This document shows positions 1 through 7,774 of a stretch of DNA of 64,000 nucleotides, one piece after another; position 1 is the stretch's first letter, and every line of letters starts with the position of its first letter. A model generated the notes under the pieces. The model made no database searches. It had not been told where the DNA came from and saw only the letters and a list, made by a program, of their open reading frames with translations. The stretch is from contig JAJDWB010000010.1 of assembly GCA_022825855.1 (NCBI GenBank), positions 186,001 to 250,000 on the forward strand. Reading direction: 5' to 3'. Source of the DNA: Dehalococcoidia bacterium. GTDB lineage: Bacteria; Chloroflexota; Dehalococcoidia; Bin125. The position numbers and the translations under genes were made by a program.

Positions 1-2
1 AG

Positions 3-290
3 TCGTTCTTCGCCGCCCGCGGCGCGCAGGCGCTGTACGAGTCGGGCCAGCAGTTCAACGTGATGATCTGTCCGGTCAACACGATGCAGGACATCGTCGA
101 CAGCCCACAGCTCGCCGCCCGCGAGTTCTTCGCCGAGGTCGACGATCCTGCCCTCGGTCGGCTGCGTGTCCCCGGCGCGCCGCTCAAGATGTCGCGGACG
201 CCCTGGCAATCGCGGCCCGCGCCAACTCCGGGACAGCATCAAGACGAGATCCTGGTCGCCGCCCGACCGGGAGTGATACACGGAGACTGA
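3..290 (+). CDS. CaiB/BaiF family CoA-transferase, C-terminal fragment (5' end outside window)
   Basis: The reading frame is open from the window edge and ends in TGA at 288-290. The residues resemble the C-terminal part of class III (CaiB/BaiF) CoA-transferases: a small region that precedes a segment where a following gene product's partner residues are swapped, with the pattern D-x-P-Q-L-A-A-R-E-F-F, then a stretch ending in G-A-P-x-K-M-S followed by a Pro-rich tail that holds G-Q-H-Q-D-E-I-L. These are family landmarks near the C-terminus. The gene runs into an enoyl-CoA hydratase 2 bp later and another CoA-transferase after that, so it probably belongs to a CoA-thioester catabolic operon. 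The substrate cannot be told from the fragment. Confidence 0.8.
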   Translation, partial: SFFAARGAQALYESGQQFNVMICPVNTMQDIVDSPQLAAREFFAEVDDPALGRLRVPGAPLKMSRTPWQSRPAPTPGQHQDEILVAARPGVIHGD

Positions 291-292
291 CC

Positions 293-1084
293 ATGAGCGA
301 GGACCATCTGTTGATCGAACGGCGAGACCACGGCGTCGTGCTGGCCACCTTGAACCGGCCCGAAGTGCTCAACGCGCTCTCCACCCGGATCCGCGACGGA
401 CTGCGCGAGATGGTCGCCGATCTGCGCGCCGATCCCGACGCTCGTGCGCTGGTAATCACCGGCGCCGGCCGCGGGTTCTGCTCGGGCGCGGACCTCTCCA
501 ACCGCGAAGAACGGGTCGCGGCCGAGGCGGAGCCCGGCCTCGCCTCGACCGAACTGCGCTACGGTTTTGCCGCCGAGTTGCAGCAGCTCGAGATTCCCGT
601 AATCGCCGCTGTCAACGGCGCCGCCGCCGGAGCCGGATTCGCGATCGCCCTTGCCTGCGACATGCGCCTGATGTCCGACCGCGCCCGCTTTCACCCGGGC
701 TTCCTCAAGATCGGCCTGGGACCCGACTGGGCCGCCTCCTGGACCCTCACCCGGCTCGCCGGCCACTCCCGCGCCCTGGAGGCCTTCTGGCTCTCCGATC
801 CGATCGACGCCGACCGCGCGCTCGAACTCGGCATCGCCAACCGCGTCGTCGCCCACGACGAGCTGATGCCGGAAGCCCTCGCGCTCGCCGACCGCCTCGC
901 TCAGAACGCGCCCTGGGCAATGGCTCTAACCAAGCGCGCCATCTACGCCGCGCTCAACAACGACGCCACTCAGCAGGCCCAGCTCGAAGAACTCAACCAG
1001 GCCTGGCTGCGCAACTCGCTCGACGCGAAAGAGGGCGCCCGATCGTTCGTCGAGAAGCGCTCGCCCCGGTTCATGAAGCGCTAG
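293..1084 (+). CDS. Enoyl-CoA hydratase/isomerase family protein (PaaG-like crotonase)
   Basis: A 263-residue crotonase-fold protein, full length for the family. The two oxyanion-hole segments are visible: G-A-G-R-G-F-C-S-G-A-D near residues 57-67 and N-G-A-A-A-G-A-G near 109-116. At the usual catalytic Glu position the sequence reads K-I-G-L-G-P-D-W (about 139-146), so Asp145 replaces the usual loop. That Asp-bearing form resembles PaaG-type isomerases more than classical hydratases. The start has GGAG at 282-285, 7 nt upstream. It sits between two CoA-transferase genes, which fits breakdown of a CoA-activated organic acid. The exact substrate and the choice between hydratase and isomerase are inferred. 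Confidence 0.88.
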   Translation: MSEDHLLIERRDHGVVLATLNRPEVLNALSTRIRDGLREMVADLRADPDARALVITGAGRGFCSGADLSNREERVAAEAEPGLASTELRYGFAAELQQLEIPVIAAVNGAAAGAGFAIALACDMRLMSDRARFHPGFLKIGLGPDWAASWTLTRLAGHSRALEAFWLSDPIDADRALELGIANRVVAHDELMPEALALADRLAQNAPWAMALTKRAIYAALNNDATQQAQLEELNQAWLRNSLDAKEGARSFVEKRSPRFMKR

Positions 1085-1098
1085 GCCGAACTCGCCCG

Positions 1099-2343
1099 AT
1101 GAGCAGCCACGACGTTCCCGGCGCGCATCTGTTTGACGGCATCCGCATCGCCGATTTCGCCTGGGTCGGCGTCGGACCCAACGCCACCATGCAGATGGCC
1201 TTCCACGGCGCGGAGGTGATCCGCGTCGAGTCCTCGCACCGGCCCGACACCTTCCGCTCCGGCGGGCCGCGGCCGGCCGGCGACCGCTCGCTCGACGCCT
1301 CCGCCTACTTCGCCAAGTTCAACCGCGGCAAGCGCTCGGTCGCGATCAACCTCGCCCACCCGCGCGGCGCGGAGGTCGCCCGACGCCTTGTCGCCACCGC
1401 CGACATCGTTACCGAGTCCTTCGCGCCCGGCTTCATGCAGCGCATCGGCCTCGGCTACGAGGAGGTCCGCCAGATCAAGCCCGACGTGATCATGTGCTCG
1501 ATGTCGATGGAGGGCCAGACCGGTCCCCACGCGAAGTTCCGCGGCTTCGGACTCACCTTGCAGGCCACGGCCGGCGTCACCGGCGTCACCGGCTGGCCCG
1601 ACCGCAATCCCGTCGGCACCGGCGTCGCCTATACCGACTGGGTCGCGACCCACCTCGGCATCATCGGCATCCTCGCCGCGCTCGACCACCGCAACCGCAC
1701 CGGTGAAGGCCAGTACATCGACCTCTCCCAGTTCGAGGCATCGACCCTGGTGCTCGACGCCGGCGTGATCGACGCCGCCAACACCGGACGCGTCGCCGGG
1801 CCGCTGGGCAACCGCGACCCGCGCCACGCGCCGCACGGCGTCTATCCCTGCGCCGACGACCACACCGGCGGCGACCGCTGGGTCGCCATCGCGATCACAA
1901 ACGACGATCAGTGGCGCCGGCTGGCATTGATCATCGACCGGCAGGACTGGCTCGAATCCGACGAACTCTGCCACGCGGCCGGCCGGCTGGACGCGCAGGA
2001 CGCTCTCGACGAAGGCGTCGCCCGCTGGACCTCGACCCAGACCGTCGGCGAGGTCGAGCAGATGCTCCAGGCCGTCGGCATTCCCGCCCACCGAGCCTCC
2101 AACGTCCGCGACGCCCACGACGATCCCCAGCTCGCCCACCGCAACCACTGGTGGCCCAGCGACCATCCCGTCATCGGCGAGATGACCTACGAGAGCCCCG
2201 CCTGGCGGCTCAGCGACACCCCGCCGCCGATGCCGCGCCGCTCCCCGCTGCTGGGCGAAGACTCCGAGTACGTCTACCGCGAACTCTGCGGCTACTCCGA
2301 AGATGAGTTCCAACAGCTCATCGTCGACGGCGTCGTCGAATAA
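1099..2343 (+). CDS. CaiB/BaiF family (class III) CoA-transferase
   Basis: A 414-residue protein of typical family length. It begins with the D-G-I-R-I-A-D-F-A-W motif and has the G-A-E-V-I-R-V-E-S segment, the K-R-S-V-A-I-N-L pattern and G-E-G-Q-Y-I-D-L-S, all CaiB/BaiF landmarks. At the position of the catalytic Asp of formyl-CoA transferase the run S-Q-F-E-A has Glu. The family moves CoA between acyl groups in the cytoplasm through a covalent carboxylate intermediate. It follows the hydratase by 14 bp with no clear Shine-Dalgarno, so translational coupling is likely. It converges with the D-aminoacylase gene, with the stops one base apart. Donor and acceptor acids are unknown. Confidence 0.88.
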   Translation: MSSHDVPGAHLFDGIRIADFAWVGVGPNATMQMAFHGAEVIRVESSHRPDTFRSGGPRPAGDRSLDASAYFAKFNRGKRSVAINLAHPRGAEVARRLVATADIVTESFAPGFMQRIGLGYEEVRQIKPDVIMCSMSMEGQTGPHAKFRGFGLTLQATAGVTGVTGWPDRNPVGTGVAYTDWVATHLGIIGILAALDHRNRTGEGQYIDLSQFEASTLVLDAGVIDAANTGRVAGPLGNRDPRHAPHGVYPCADDHTGGDRWVAIAITNDDQWRRLALIIDRQDWLESDELCHAAGRLDAQDALDEGVARWTSTQTVGEVEQMLQAVGIPAHRASNVRDAHDDPQLAHRNHWWPSDHPVIGEMTYESPAWRLSDTPPPMPRRSPLLGEDSEYVYRELCGYSEDEFQQLIVDGVVE

Positions 2344-2344
2344 C

Positions 2345-3928
2345 TCAGGGCACCGACCGGCCCGCCAGCGCCCCGGTCGGCTTGCCGCCGTCGACCGCGA
2401 CCTGCCCATTCACCAGCACATACGGAATCCCGGCCGGCGGCGTGCGCGGATCGTTGAAATCGGCCGTGTCGGTCACGGTGTCGGCGTCGAACACCACCAG
2501 ATCGGCGAACTTGCCCTCCGCCACCACGCCCCGATCGGTCAACCCGAAGCGGCTCGCCGGCAGCGAGGTCATGCCCCGCACCAGGTGCTCCAGCGAGACC
2601 CCGGTCCGACGCCGCAGCCGACCCACAATCCGCGGAAACGTCCCGTACGCCCGCGGATGCGGCACGCCCTCGTCGAACGGAATCCCGTCCGACCCCACCA
2701 TGTAATCGTCGCGCGAGAGCAGCGCCATCACGTCCGCTTCCATCTGCCGCACCACCGACGCGCTCGCCGGCATCCCGTCGCGGAACCCGCAATGCAACCC
2801 CGACTCGCGCATCACCTTGAGCGTCATCTCAGAGACCGACAGCTCCAGCATCCGCGCCGCATCGGCGAACGAGACGCCTTCGAGATGCTTCAGATGCTCC
2901 GCGCCGATCCAGGTCCAGGTCGCGCTGTCGCTGCGCCCGGGAAACAGATTCTCCAGCGAATCGACCAACCGCTCCCGCCAGGCCGAATCGCCAAGCCGTT
3001 CCAGCAGCCGATCGACGCCCCCGACGTGGCATTCACCGCGCAGGAAGTAACCCGGCACCGTCGCCGCGGCGGCATACGGATAGCACTCCAGCGTCACGTC
3101 GACCCCGTCCGACTTCGCCTGGTCCACCTCGGCCATGATCGAGTCGAGATCGCCCGCATTGCCTGGAAACGTCCGGTAGTGCGAGATATGCACCTTGACC
3201 CCGCTGCGCCGCCCGATGTTCATCGCCTCCACAATCCCCGATCCCTCCGGCGCGCGCTCGTTGTTGTGATTGCGGATATGCGTCACGTACACGCCGTCGT
3301 ACTGCGCCACCACGCTGTTCAACGCCACCAGCTCGTTCGTGTTCGAGAAGGAGTTGGGATAGTACGACAGTCCGGTCGAGAATCCCGTCGCGCCCTGCTC
3401 CATCGCCTGCGCGACGATCCGCGCGGCCCGGTTCAGACCCTCGCCTTCGAGCGGCACGTCCTCGAACCCGACGCTCTCCAGTCGCACCGGACCGTGCGGC
3501 GCCTGCACCGCCACGTTGCAGCCCTTGCCCTCGTAGTGCGATCGAAACGCCGCCATCGTCGACACGTCCAGGCCAACCGGCGGCGGACCGTAGAGCCCCG
3601 CGATGTAGCGCCCGTACAGGTCCAGGTTCTCCTCCGTCAACAGCGCGTAGGAGAGTCCGTCCTGGGTGATGAACTCGGTCGTCACGCCCTGCACCAGACC
3701 GTGCGCATGCACCGCATCGCGCAGCAACACCCCGTCCGAGTGCGCGTGCGTGTCGATGAAGCCCGGCGACACCGTCAGGCCCGACGCATCGATCTCCCGC
3801 TCCGCCGACAGCCCCGACAACTCGCCGACCGCGTTGATCCGATCGCCTTCGACCGCCACATCCGCCTCGAACGTGGCCGCGCCCGTTCCGTCGACCACCG
3901 AACCTCCGCGCAGGATCAGATCAGCCAT
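2345..3928 (-). CDS. N-acyl-D-amino-acid deacylase (D-aminoacylase) family amidohydrolase
   Basis: A 527-residue metal-dependent hydrolase. It opens with the N-terminal beta domain (L-I-L-R-G-G-S-V-V-D-G), then the metal ligands H61-A-H63 in F-I-D-T-H-A-H-S-D. Further on are H-I-S-H-Y, T-L-E-C-Y-P-Y and the late G-S-D-G-I-P-F-D-E-G motif, characteristic of D-aminoacylase-type enzymes that remove acyl groups from N-acyl-D-amino acids. I chose the ATG at 3926-3928 because GGGAGGAGG lies just upstream and the domain begins there; a longer frame adds about 29 unlikely residues. Its start overlaps the 3' end of the upstream CotH gene by 8 bp, so the two are probably co-transcribed. The true substrate may differ. 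Confidence 0.87.
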   Translation of the reverse strand: MADLILRGGSVVDGTGAATFEADVAVEGDRINAVGELSGLSAEREIDASGLTVSPGFIDTHAHSDGVLLRDAVHAHGLVQGVTTEFITQDGLSYALLTEENLDLYGRYIAGLYGPPPVGLDVSTMAAFRSHYEGKGCNVAVQAPHGPVRLESVGFEDVPLEGEGLNRAARIVAQAMEQGATGFSTGLSYYPNSFSNTNELVALNSVVAQYDGVYVTHIRNHNNERAPEGSGIVEAMNIGRRSGVKVHISHYRTFPGNAGDLDSIMAEVDQAKSDGVDVTLECYPYAAAATVPGYFLRGECHVGGVDRLLERLGDSAWRERLVDSLENLFPGRSDSATWTWIGAEHLKHLEGVSFADAARMLELSVSEMTLKVMRESGLHCGFRDGMPASASVVRQMEADVMALLSRDDYMVGSDGIPFDEGVPHPRAYGTFPRIVGRLRRRTGVSLEHLVRGMTSLPASRFGLTDRGVVAEGKFADLVVFDADTVTDTADFNDPRTPPAGIPYVLVNGQVAVDGGKPTGALAGRSVP

Positions 3929-5330
3929 CGTCCGATCCTCCTCCCGGCGCCCTTCCGTTCGTATCCCAGTCCTCGATTTTGGCGTCAATATAGTCCCAGC
4001 GAGCCTCGATTTCACCGTGCAGCATCTCCACCGCCGCCTTCCAGGCGCCCGCGCCGGGACCGTGCTCGTCCGCCGCCACGTGCTCCGCGATCAACGCCGA
4101 CAGCCGCTTCACCCGTTCCTGCATCAGCTCCAGCGAGATCGTCTCACGCATCAGCGTCCGCGACGCCTCGATGTAGCGCTCCCAGCCCAGACTGACCAGC
4201 GCGTGCAGCACCGGATCGCAATGCGGCGCGCGTGCGTCCAGGTCCCAGAACACCTTGCGCGTCCGGCAACTGCGTTCCACGTCGTCCCAATCCGGCATCT
4301 GGTAGAAGGTGCGAATCGGGCTGATCCCCCGCCACGTATGCTCCACGTCCCAGGGAATCAGCGTGAACTGTCCCGAGATCCCGTCCTGGTACCAGAAGTA
4401 GTTGTGATTCAGACACTCCGGTACGCAGTACCAGGCGACGATTCCGTCCCAGTTGTCGGTCAGCCGGTCGGCCGCCAGGTAGTTGAAAACATCGTGCCCG
4501 GGATCCAGGTACTCCGCCAGCGCCAGATAGCGCGCCTCGTCCGTCCCCGCCGAGCCGACCGCCTCCGAGAACCGCTCCAGCCCGCCCGGATCCAGCGGAC
4601 CCCGCGCGATCGCGTCCGTCAACGTCTCCTGGAACGCCCACAGCGTGTCGATCCGCCCCGGCCAGACCTCCTTGTACAGCACCCCGCGCCCGCGATCCCG
4701 GAACCGATCGGCGACGAACCGATCATCGATGTCCTCGGTCAGCGTGAACAGCCCCAGCGGCTCGCCGTTCAGCTCCAGCCGCGCGTAAACTGCGCGCGGC
4801 GCGACCACGCCCGCGTCGCGGAACACCTCGTAGGAGAGGATCTCGCGCATCTGCGCATCGTCGCCGTTCATCGCATGGAAGTTCAGACGCTTCAGACCCT
4901 CGTAGCGCAGCGACGGCTCGTACTCATCGAAGCGCAGCTTCCACGACAGCTTCGGACAGACCTGTCGTCCCTCGACGAAGCAGGCCCGCAGCACGCCGAA
5001 AAACCCCTTGTAGCGCACCCCGATCGGATCGAACCGCCGCCCGTCGATCTCCACCGCGCCCCGCACATACACCTCGGCCGTCGGATCGGCCTTCAGCGCC
5101 GCCGCCTCCGCCTCCCCAAGCAGGATGTTGTAGGTCCGCACCGTCGCGATGTCGAACACCACGTTCCGCGGATCGCTGCGCTGCTGATCGACGCCGATTG
5201 TCGTCTCGGCCGCCGCCGACGGCTCGCGCGGCGGACGCGACTCGCCCGCCACGGCGAACACGACCGCGAACACGATCAACGCGCAGGCCAGCGCCGCGCC
5301 CAGGGCCAACCGTCGATTCACACCCGCCAT
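3921..5330 (-). CDS. CotH kinase family protein, membrane-anchored or exported
   Basis: A 469-residue protein with an N-terminal hydrophobic segment (about residues 8-28, rich in Ala, Leu, Val and Phe), which suggests a signal anchor. The body carries CotH features: V-R-Y-K-G-F-F-G, a K-L-S-W-K-L-R-F-D segment, L-N-F-H-A-M near the start of the helical part, L-T-E-D-I-D-D-R-F and the late F-T-L-I-P-W-D-V-E-H-T-W motif, whose Asp fits the metal-binding Asp of this atypical kinase fold. CotH proteins phosphorylate spore-coat proteins in Bacillus; in non-sporulating bacteria the role is unknown. It is divergent from a VTC-fold gene and a DUF4956 gene, a known bacterial association. The downstream D-aminoacylase overlaps it by 8 bp. 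Confidence 0.85.
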   Translation of the reverse strand: MAGVNRRLALGAALACALIVFAVVFAVAGESRPPREPSAAAETTIGVDQQRSDPRNVVFDIATVRTYNILLGEAEAAALKADPTAEVYVRGAVEIDGRRFDPIGVRYKGFFGVLRACFVEGRQVCPKLSWKLRFDEYEPSLRYEGLKRLNFHAMNGDDAQMREILSYEVFRDAGVVAPRAVYARLELNGEPLGLFTLTEDIDDRFVADRFRDRGRGVLYKEVWPGRIDTLWAFQETLTDAIARGPLDPGGLERFSEAVGSAGTDEARYLALAEYLDPGHDVFNYLAADRLTDNWDGIVAWYCVPECLNHNYFWYQDGISGQFTLIPWDVEHTWRGISPIRTFYQMPDWDDVERSCRTRKVFWDLDARAPHCDPVLHALVSLGWERYIEASRTLMRETISLELMQERVKRLSALIAEHVAADEHGPGAGAWKAAVEMLHGEIEARWDYIDAKIEDWDTNGRAPGGGSDDG

Positions 5331-5358
5331 CCCTTCCGATCCAACGTTAACGACCGTC

Positions 5359-5364
5359 TAATCT
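5359..5364 (+). promoter_or_regulatory. -10 box of a probable leaderless promoter for the VTC-domain gene
   Basis: The hexamer TAATCT ends 6 nt before the ATG at 5371 and no Shine-Dalgarno precedes that ATG. This spacing would place the transcript start at or next to the start codon. A -35 element is weak. It lies in the 40-bp gap between the divergent CotH and VTC genes. Confidence 0.45.
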
Positions 5365-5370
5365 GGCGGC

Positions 5371-6102
5371 ATGCCTCAGGCGCTCCCCAATCCAACCCGG
5401 AACCGCCCGCTGCCCGCCGACGACCGCGAGGAGCGCAAGTATCCCCTCCCCGCCGCGCGCGCGAGCCTGCTCACCGCCTGGCTCGACGCCCGCCTGCCAC
5501 GCGACCCCGGCTATCCCCACGGCGTGGTTACGAGCTGCTACTACGACACCCCCCAGCTCGACGCCTACCAGGTATCGGCCGACGGCGAACTCCGCAAGCA
5601 GAAGCTGCGCCTGCGCTGGTACGGCGACCCCATCGACCGCTACGCCGGCGTCTGGCTCGAGATCAAATCGCGCGACGGACTGCGCTCCTCCAAGCGCCGC
5701 CGCCGCTTCCCCGTCTCCGGCGCCGCCAACCCGCTCGGCCTCGTCCTTCCCCGCCGCGACGAGCTCGCATCTTGGCTCGCCGAACTCTCGACCGAAGCCG
5801 CCGCCGTGCTCGACCCCACCCTCGAGCCGACCGCGCTGGTCCGCTACCGGCGCATCCGCTGGCAATCCACCGACCGCCGCGTCCGCGCCGCGCTCGACAC
5901 CGAGGTCCGCGCCGCCGCGCCCCGTGGCGCGCCGATCTGGCTGCCCGTCCCCGACGGCGCCGTGCTCGAGCTCAAGTCCGACGGCGAACTCCCGCCCCAA
6001 CTCTCCCAGCTCGCCCGCCTCGGACTCCGCCGCGCGGCCCACTCCAAGTACGCGCTCGCCGTCGAACGGCTCTACGGCGGCGAGCGGCCCCATGCCCGTT
6101 AG
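5371..6102 (+). CDS. VTC-domain (polyphosphate polymerase-like) protein
   Basis: A 243-residue protein with the tunnel-fold VTC domain over nearly its whole length. Visible landmarks are E-R-K-Y-P near the start, the S-C-Y-Y-D-T-P segment around residue 52, the basic K-Q-K-L-R-L-R-W-Y strand, and W-L-E-I-K-S-R followed by S-S-K-R-R-R-R. Alternating Lys/Arg/Glu residues that line the tunnel are what this family uses to bind nucleotide and polyphosphate. The yeast VTC catalytic subunit makes polyphosphate from ATP; in bacteria the activity of stand-alone domains is mostly untested. The DUF4956 gene follows by 33 bp on the same strand, and CotH diverges 40 bp away. Confidence 0.85.
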   Translation: MPQALPNPTRNRPLPADDREERKYPLPAARASLLTAWLDARLPRDPGYPHGVVTSCYYDTPQLDAYQVSADGELRKQKLRLRWYGDPIDRYAGVWLEIKSRDGLRSSKRRRRFPVSGAANPLGLVLPRRDELASWLAELSTEAAAVLDPTLEPTALVRYRRIRWQSTDRRVRAALDTEVRAAAPRGAPIWLPVPDGAVLELKSDGELPPQLSQLARLGLRRAAHSKYALAVERLYGGERPHAR

Positions 6103-6135
6103 CCCGCACTGGCAAACACAACCCGGGAGGCGCAG

Positions 6136-6825
6136 ATGCCCATCGTCATGATCGAGTGGCCCGATTGGCTCGGACCCAGGTCGGAGATCCAGTTCGACGA
6201 ATACCTGCTGGCCATGCTCGTCTCGCTGGCCGCCTCCGTCGTCGCCTACGCGCTCTACATCGCGTTCTACCGCGACTGGCAGCGCGGCGCAGGCATCCAC
6301 CGCGTCTTCCTCCTCGCCGGACCCGCGATCACCCTGCTCTTCATCGCCATCCAGTGGTCCCTGCCCCTCTCGCTCGGACTGCTCGGCGCGCTCTCCTTCG
6401 TCCGCTTCCGCACACCGATCAAGGACCCCGCCGAGATCGGCTACCTGCTCGTCGTCATCGCCTCCTCGATCGGCGCGGCCACCTACAACTACGAGCTGAT
6501 CGGCATCCTCTTCGCCATCGTCGCCTTCGTCCTCGTCGCCCAGCGCCTCTTCGCCGGCGCCGGACTCGGCGGACTCGGACTCGGCGCTCGCGACCTGATC
6601 ATCACCATGCCCGCCGACGACTACGCCCAGCACGAAGCTGCCCTGCTCGACTTCCTCCAGTCCAACCTCAGCAGCCTCAAGACCGCCTCCGTCACCCAGA
6701 ACGCCGCCACCGCCAGCCTGCACATCACCTTCCGCCGCTCCCGCTTCCAGGATCGCTGGGCCGAGTTCCGCCAGGAGCTCGAATCCGCCGTCGCCCCCGC
6801 CTCCGTCGAACTCTACGTCGGCTAA
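6136..6825 (+). CDS. DUF4956 domain-containing integral membrane protein
   Basis: A 229-residue protein with about four hydrophobic segments in the first 150 residues (near 27-45, 60-80, 100-118 and 120-140) and a soluble C-terminal half. The core pattern L-S-L-G-L-L-G-A-L-S-F-V-R-F-R-T-P-I-K is the family signature, followed by E-I-G-Y-L-L. The start ATG has GGGAGG 4-9 nt upstream. DUF4956 proteins usually sit beside VTC-fold and CotH genes, as here, so a joint membrane role in phosphate or polyphosphate chemistry is plausible but unproven. The stop codon is only 12 bp from the selenocysteine tRNA. Confidence 0.85.
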   Translation: MPIVMIEWPDWLGPRSEIQFDEYLLAMLVSLAASVVAYALYIAFYRDWQRGAGIHRVFLLAGPAITLLFIAIQWSLPLSLGLLGALSFVRFRTPIKDPAEIGYLLVVIASSIGAATYNYELIGILFAIVAFVLVAQRLFAGAGLGGLGLGARDLIITMPADDYAQHEAALLDFLQSNLSSLKTASVTQNAATASLHITFRRSRFQDRWAEFRQELESAVAPASVELYVG

Positions 6826-6837
6826 GCTCTCCACCAC

Positions 6838-6935
6838 GGGAGCGGAAGGGGACCGGTGTCCTCCACAGTCTTCAAAACTGATGCGGGGCGGTCCGCGCCG
6901 TCTCGGGTGGGTTCGACTCCCATGCGCTCCCGCCA
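6838..6935 (+). tRNA. selC: tRNA-Sec (anticodon TCA)
   Basis: The 98-nt sequence folds as a selenocysteine tRNA. The acceptor GGGAGCG pairs with CGCTCCC (7 bp plus an unpaired eighth position), followed by discriminator G and an encoded CCA at 6933-6935. The D arm has six base pairs (GGGGAC with GTCCTC) closing a CGGT loop, a hallmark of tRNA-Sec. The anticodon loop is CTTCAAA, giving TCA. A long variable arm follows, and the T arm is GTGGG-TTCGACT-CCCAT. The pattern runs parallel to E. coli selC. Long-armed tRNA-Ser is excluded by the anticodon and the 6-bp D stem. The gene begins 13 bp after the DUF4956 stop and may be read from that operon or its own promoter. It implies that the organism decodes UGA as Sec. 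Confidence 0.95.
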
Positions 6936-6978
6936 CTCCTGACTCTAATTCTCGATCGAGACTTCGCCCCACTCCGCC

Positions 6979-7069
6979 CTCCCTCCGGTCCCCTCTCCCC
7001 GAGGGAGAGGGTTAGGGTGAGGGCCCTCCGCCGCCAGACGTCGGCATCGCGCAGGCGGGGCCATCCGTC
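6979..7069. repeat. Dispersed palindromic repeat, family A, copy 1
   Basis: A REP-like unit whose core is a hairpin of CCCTCTCCC against GGGAGAGGG at 6991-7011, followed by a TTAGGGTGAGGGCCC tail and a block containing CAGACGTCGG, then a GCGGGG segment and CCATCCGTC. The same core and tail recur at 7101-7213, 55979-56040 and 56914-56991. It lies just after the tRNA-Sec gene and could also act as a transcript-end hairpin. Confidence 0.75.
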
Positions 7070-7100
7070 ATTCGCTCAACACTCCACCTCTCAGCACCCC

Positions 7101-7213
7101 TCCCTCCGGTCCCCTCTCCCCGAGGGAGAGGGTGAGAGCCTGCCCCCGCGAAGGCGGGGGGTGAGGGCCCTCCGCCGCCAGACGTCGGCCCCGCGCAGGC
7201 GGGGCCATCCGTC
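7101..7213. repeat. Dispersed palindromic repeat, family A, copy 2
   Basis: A near-identical neighbour of copy 1: the 30-base core at 7102-7131 matches, as does the distal block with CAGACGTCGG and CCATCCGTC. It carries an extra insert, GCCTGCCCCCGCG-AA-GGCGGGGGGTGAGGG, forming a second hairpin. That insert also occurs in copy 4 at 56914-56991. The two tandem copies suggest local duplication. Confidence 0.75.
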
Positions 7214-7440
7214 GCCCCCACAACACTCGACCCCACACCACCCCCTTGACATCCCCGCTCCAACACAGCACACTTGTCCCATCTAGCACCAGTGTGCGAA
7301 TCGAGCGCCGCCATCCCCACCCCAGCCCTCTGCACTCCGATCGCTCCCATCCGCCCGGCACACCAGCCTCGCCCGGCGTCCTCCATCTGCTCCCAAGACT
7401 GTCCGCAAAACCCGCAATCGACCGCCAAAACCACCCCAAT

Positions 7441-7527
7441 ACTGATCAAAATTGATCACCCGGATCGCAGGATCTCCCGTAAAACACTGGGTCTGCGCGC
7501 AAATCAGCCCGCTCAGGAAAATTTCGC
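7441..7527. repeat. Direct repeat R1 with GATCAA-AA-TTGATC palindrome
   Basis: An 87-base segment beginning ACTGATCAAAATTGATC that recurs about 86% identical (counted by eye) at 7633-7719, a 192-base period. Both copies hold a perfect 14-base palindrome and the shared run CCCGTAAAACACTGGGT. The stretch is noticeably richer in A than its surroundings. No convincing gene covers 6936-7774; apart from these repeats and the family A palindromes I see nothing else in that interval. Confidence 0.75.
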
Positions 7528-7632
7528 GCAGAACCTGCCCACTCGCCCCGCAGACCGACCTGGCCCGAAACCTTCCTGTTCTGACCCAAATTGTCCCCGA
7601 AATCCGCTTCAAACCGCAAAAGCGACGCCGAA

Positions 7633-7719
7633 ACTGATCAAAATTGATCGCCCAAATCGCACGATCTCCCGTAAAACACTGGGTTTCCGCGCAAATCGGC
7701 CCGATGAGAAAAAATTCGC
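7633..7719. repeat. Direct repeat R2, second copy of the 7441 unit
   Basis: The second copy of the direct repeat. Similarity extends some 40 bases upstream in weaker form (CCGCAAAA-type runs). A diverged third copy may lie inside the HTH gene at about 56567-56640, where AAATTGATC, ACGATCTCC and CAGCCCG appear in the same order. The forward translation of R2 (K-I-D-R-P-N-R-T-I-S) resembles Q-I-D-P-P-D-L-T-I-S of that protein, so the region could be a remnant of a related gene. Confidence 0.65.
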
Positions 7720-7774
7720 CGCCAAACGACCCGCCCGGGAACGCCATCACCCCATCGCCGCCCCGCCGACGGCC

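Noticed and set aside
2303-4195. Very long plus-strand open frames opposite the D-aminoacylase and CotH genes (also 3666-6881)
   Set aside because: They are Arg/Pro/His-rich shadows produced by high GC; the opposite strand holds recognised domains and Shine-Dalgarno sites.
6838-6935. tRNA-Ser or tRNA-Leu because of the long variable arm
   Set aside because: The anticodon loop gives TCA and the D stem has six pairs, both of which point to tRNA-Sec.
7012-7449. Several open frames in the 7.0-7.4 kb region
   Set aside because: They translate the palindromic repeats into Gly/Pro/Arg-rich text with no domain and no start signal.
7441-7719. CRISPR array
   Set aside because: Only two copies 192 bases apart, with no regular spacers and no cas genes.
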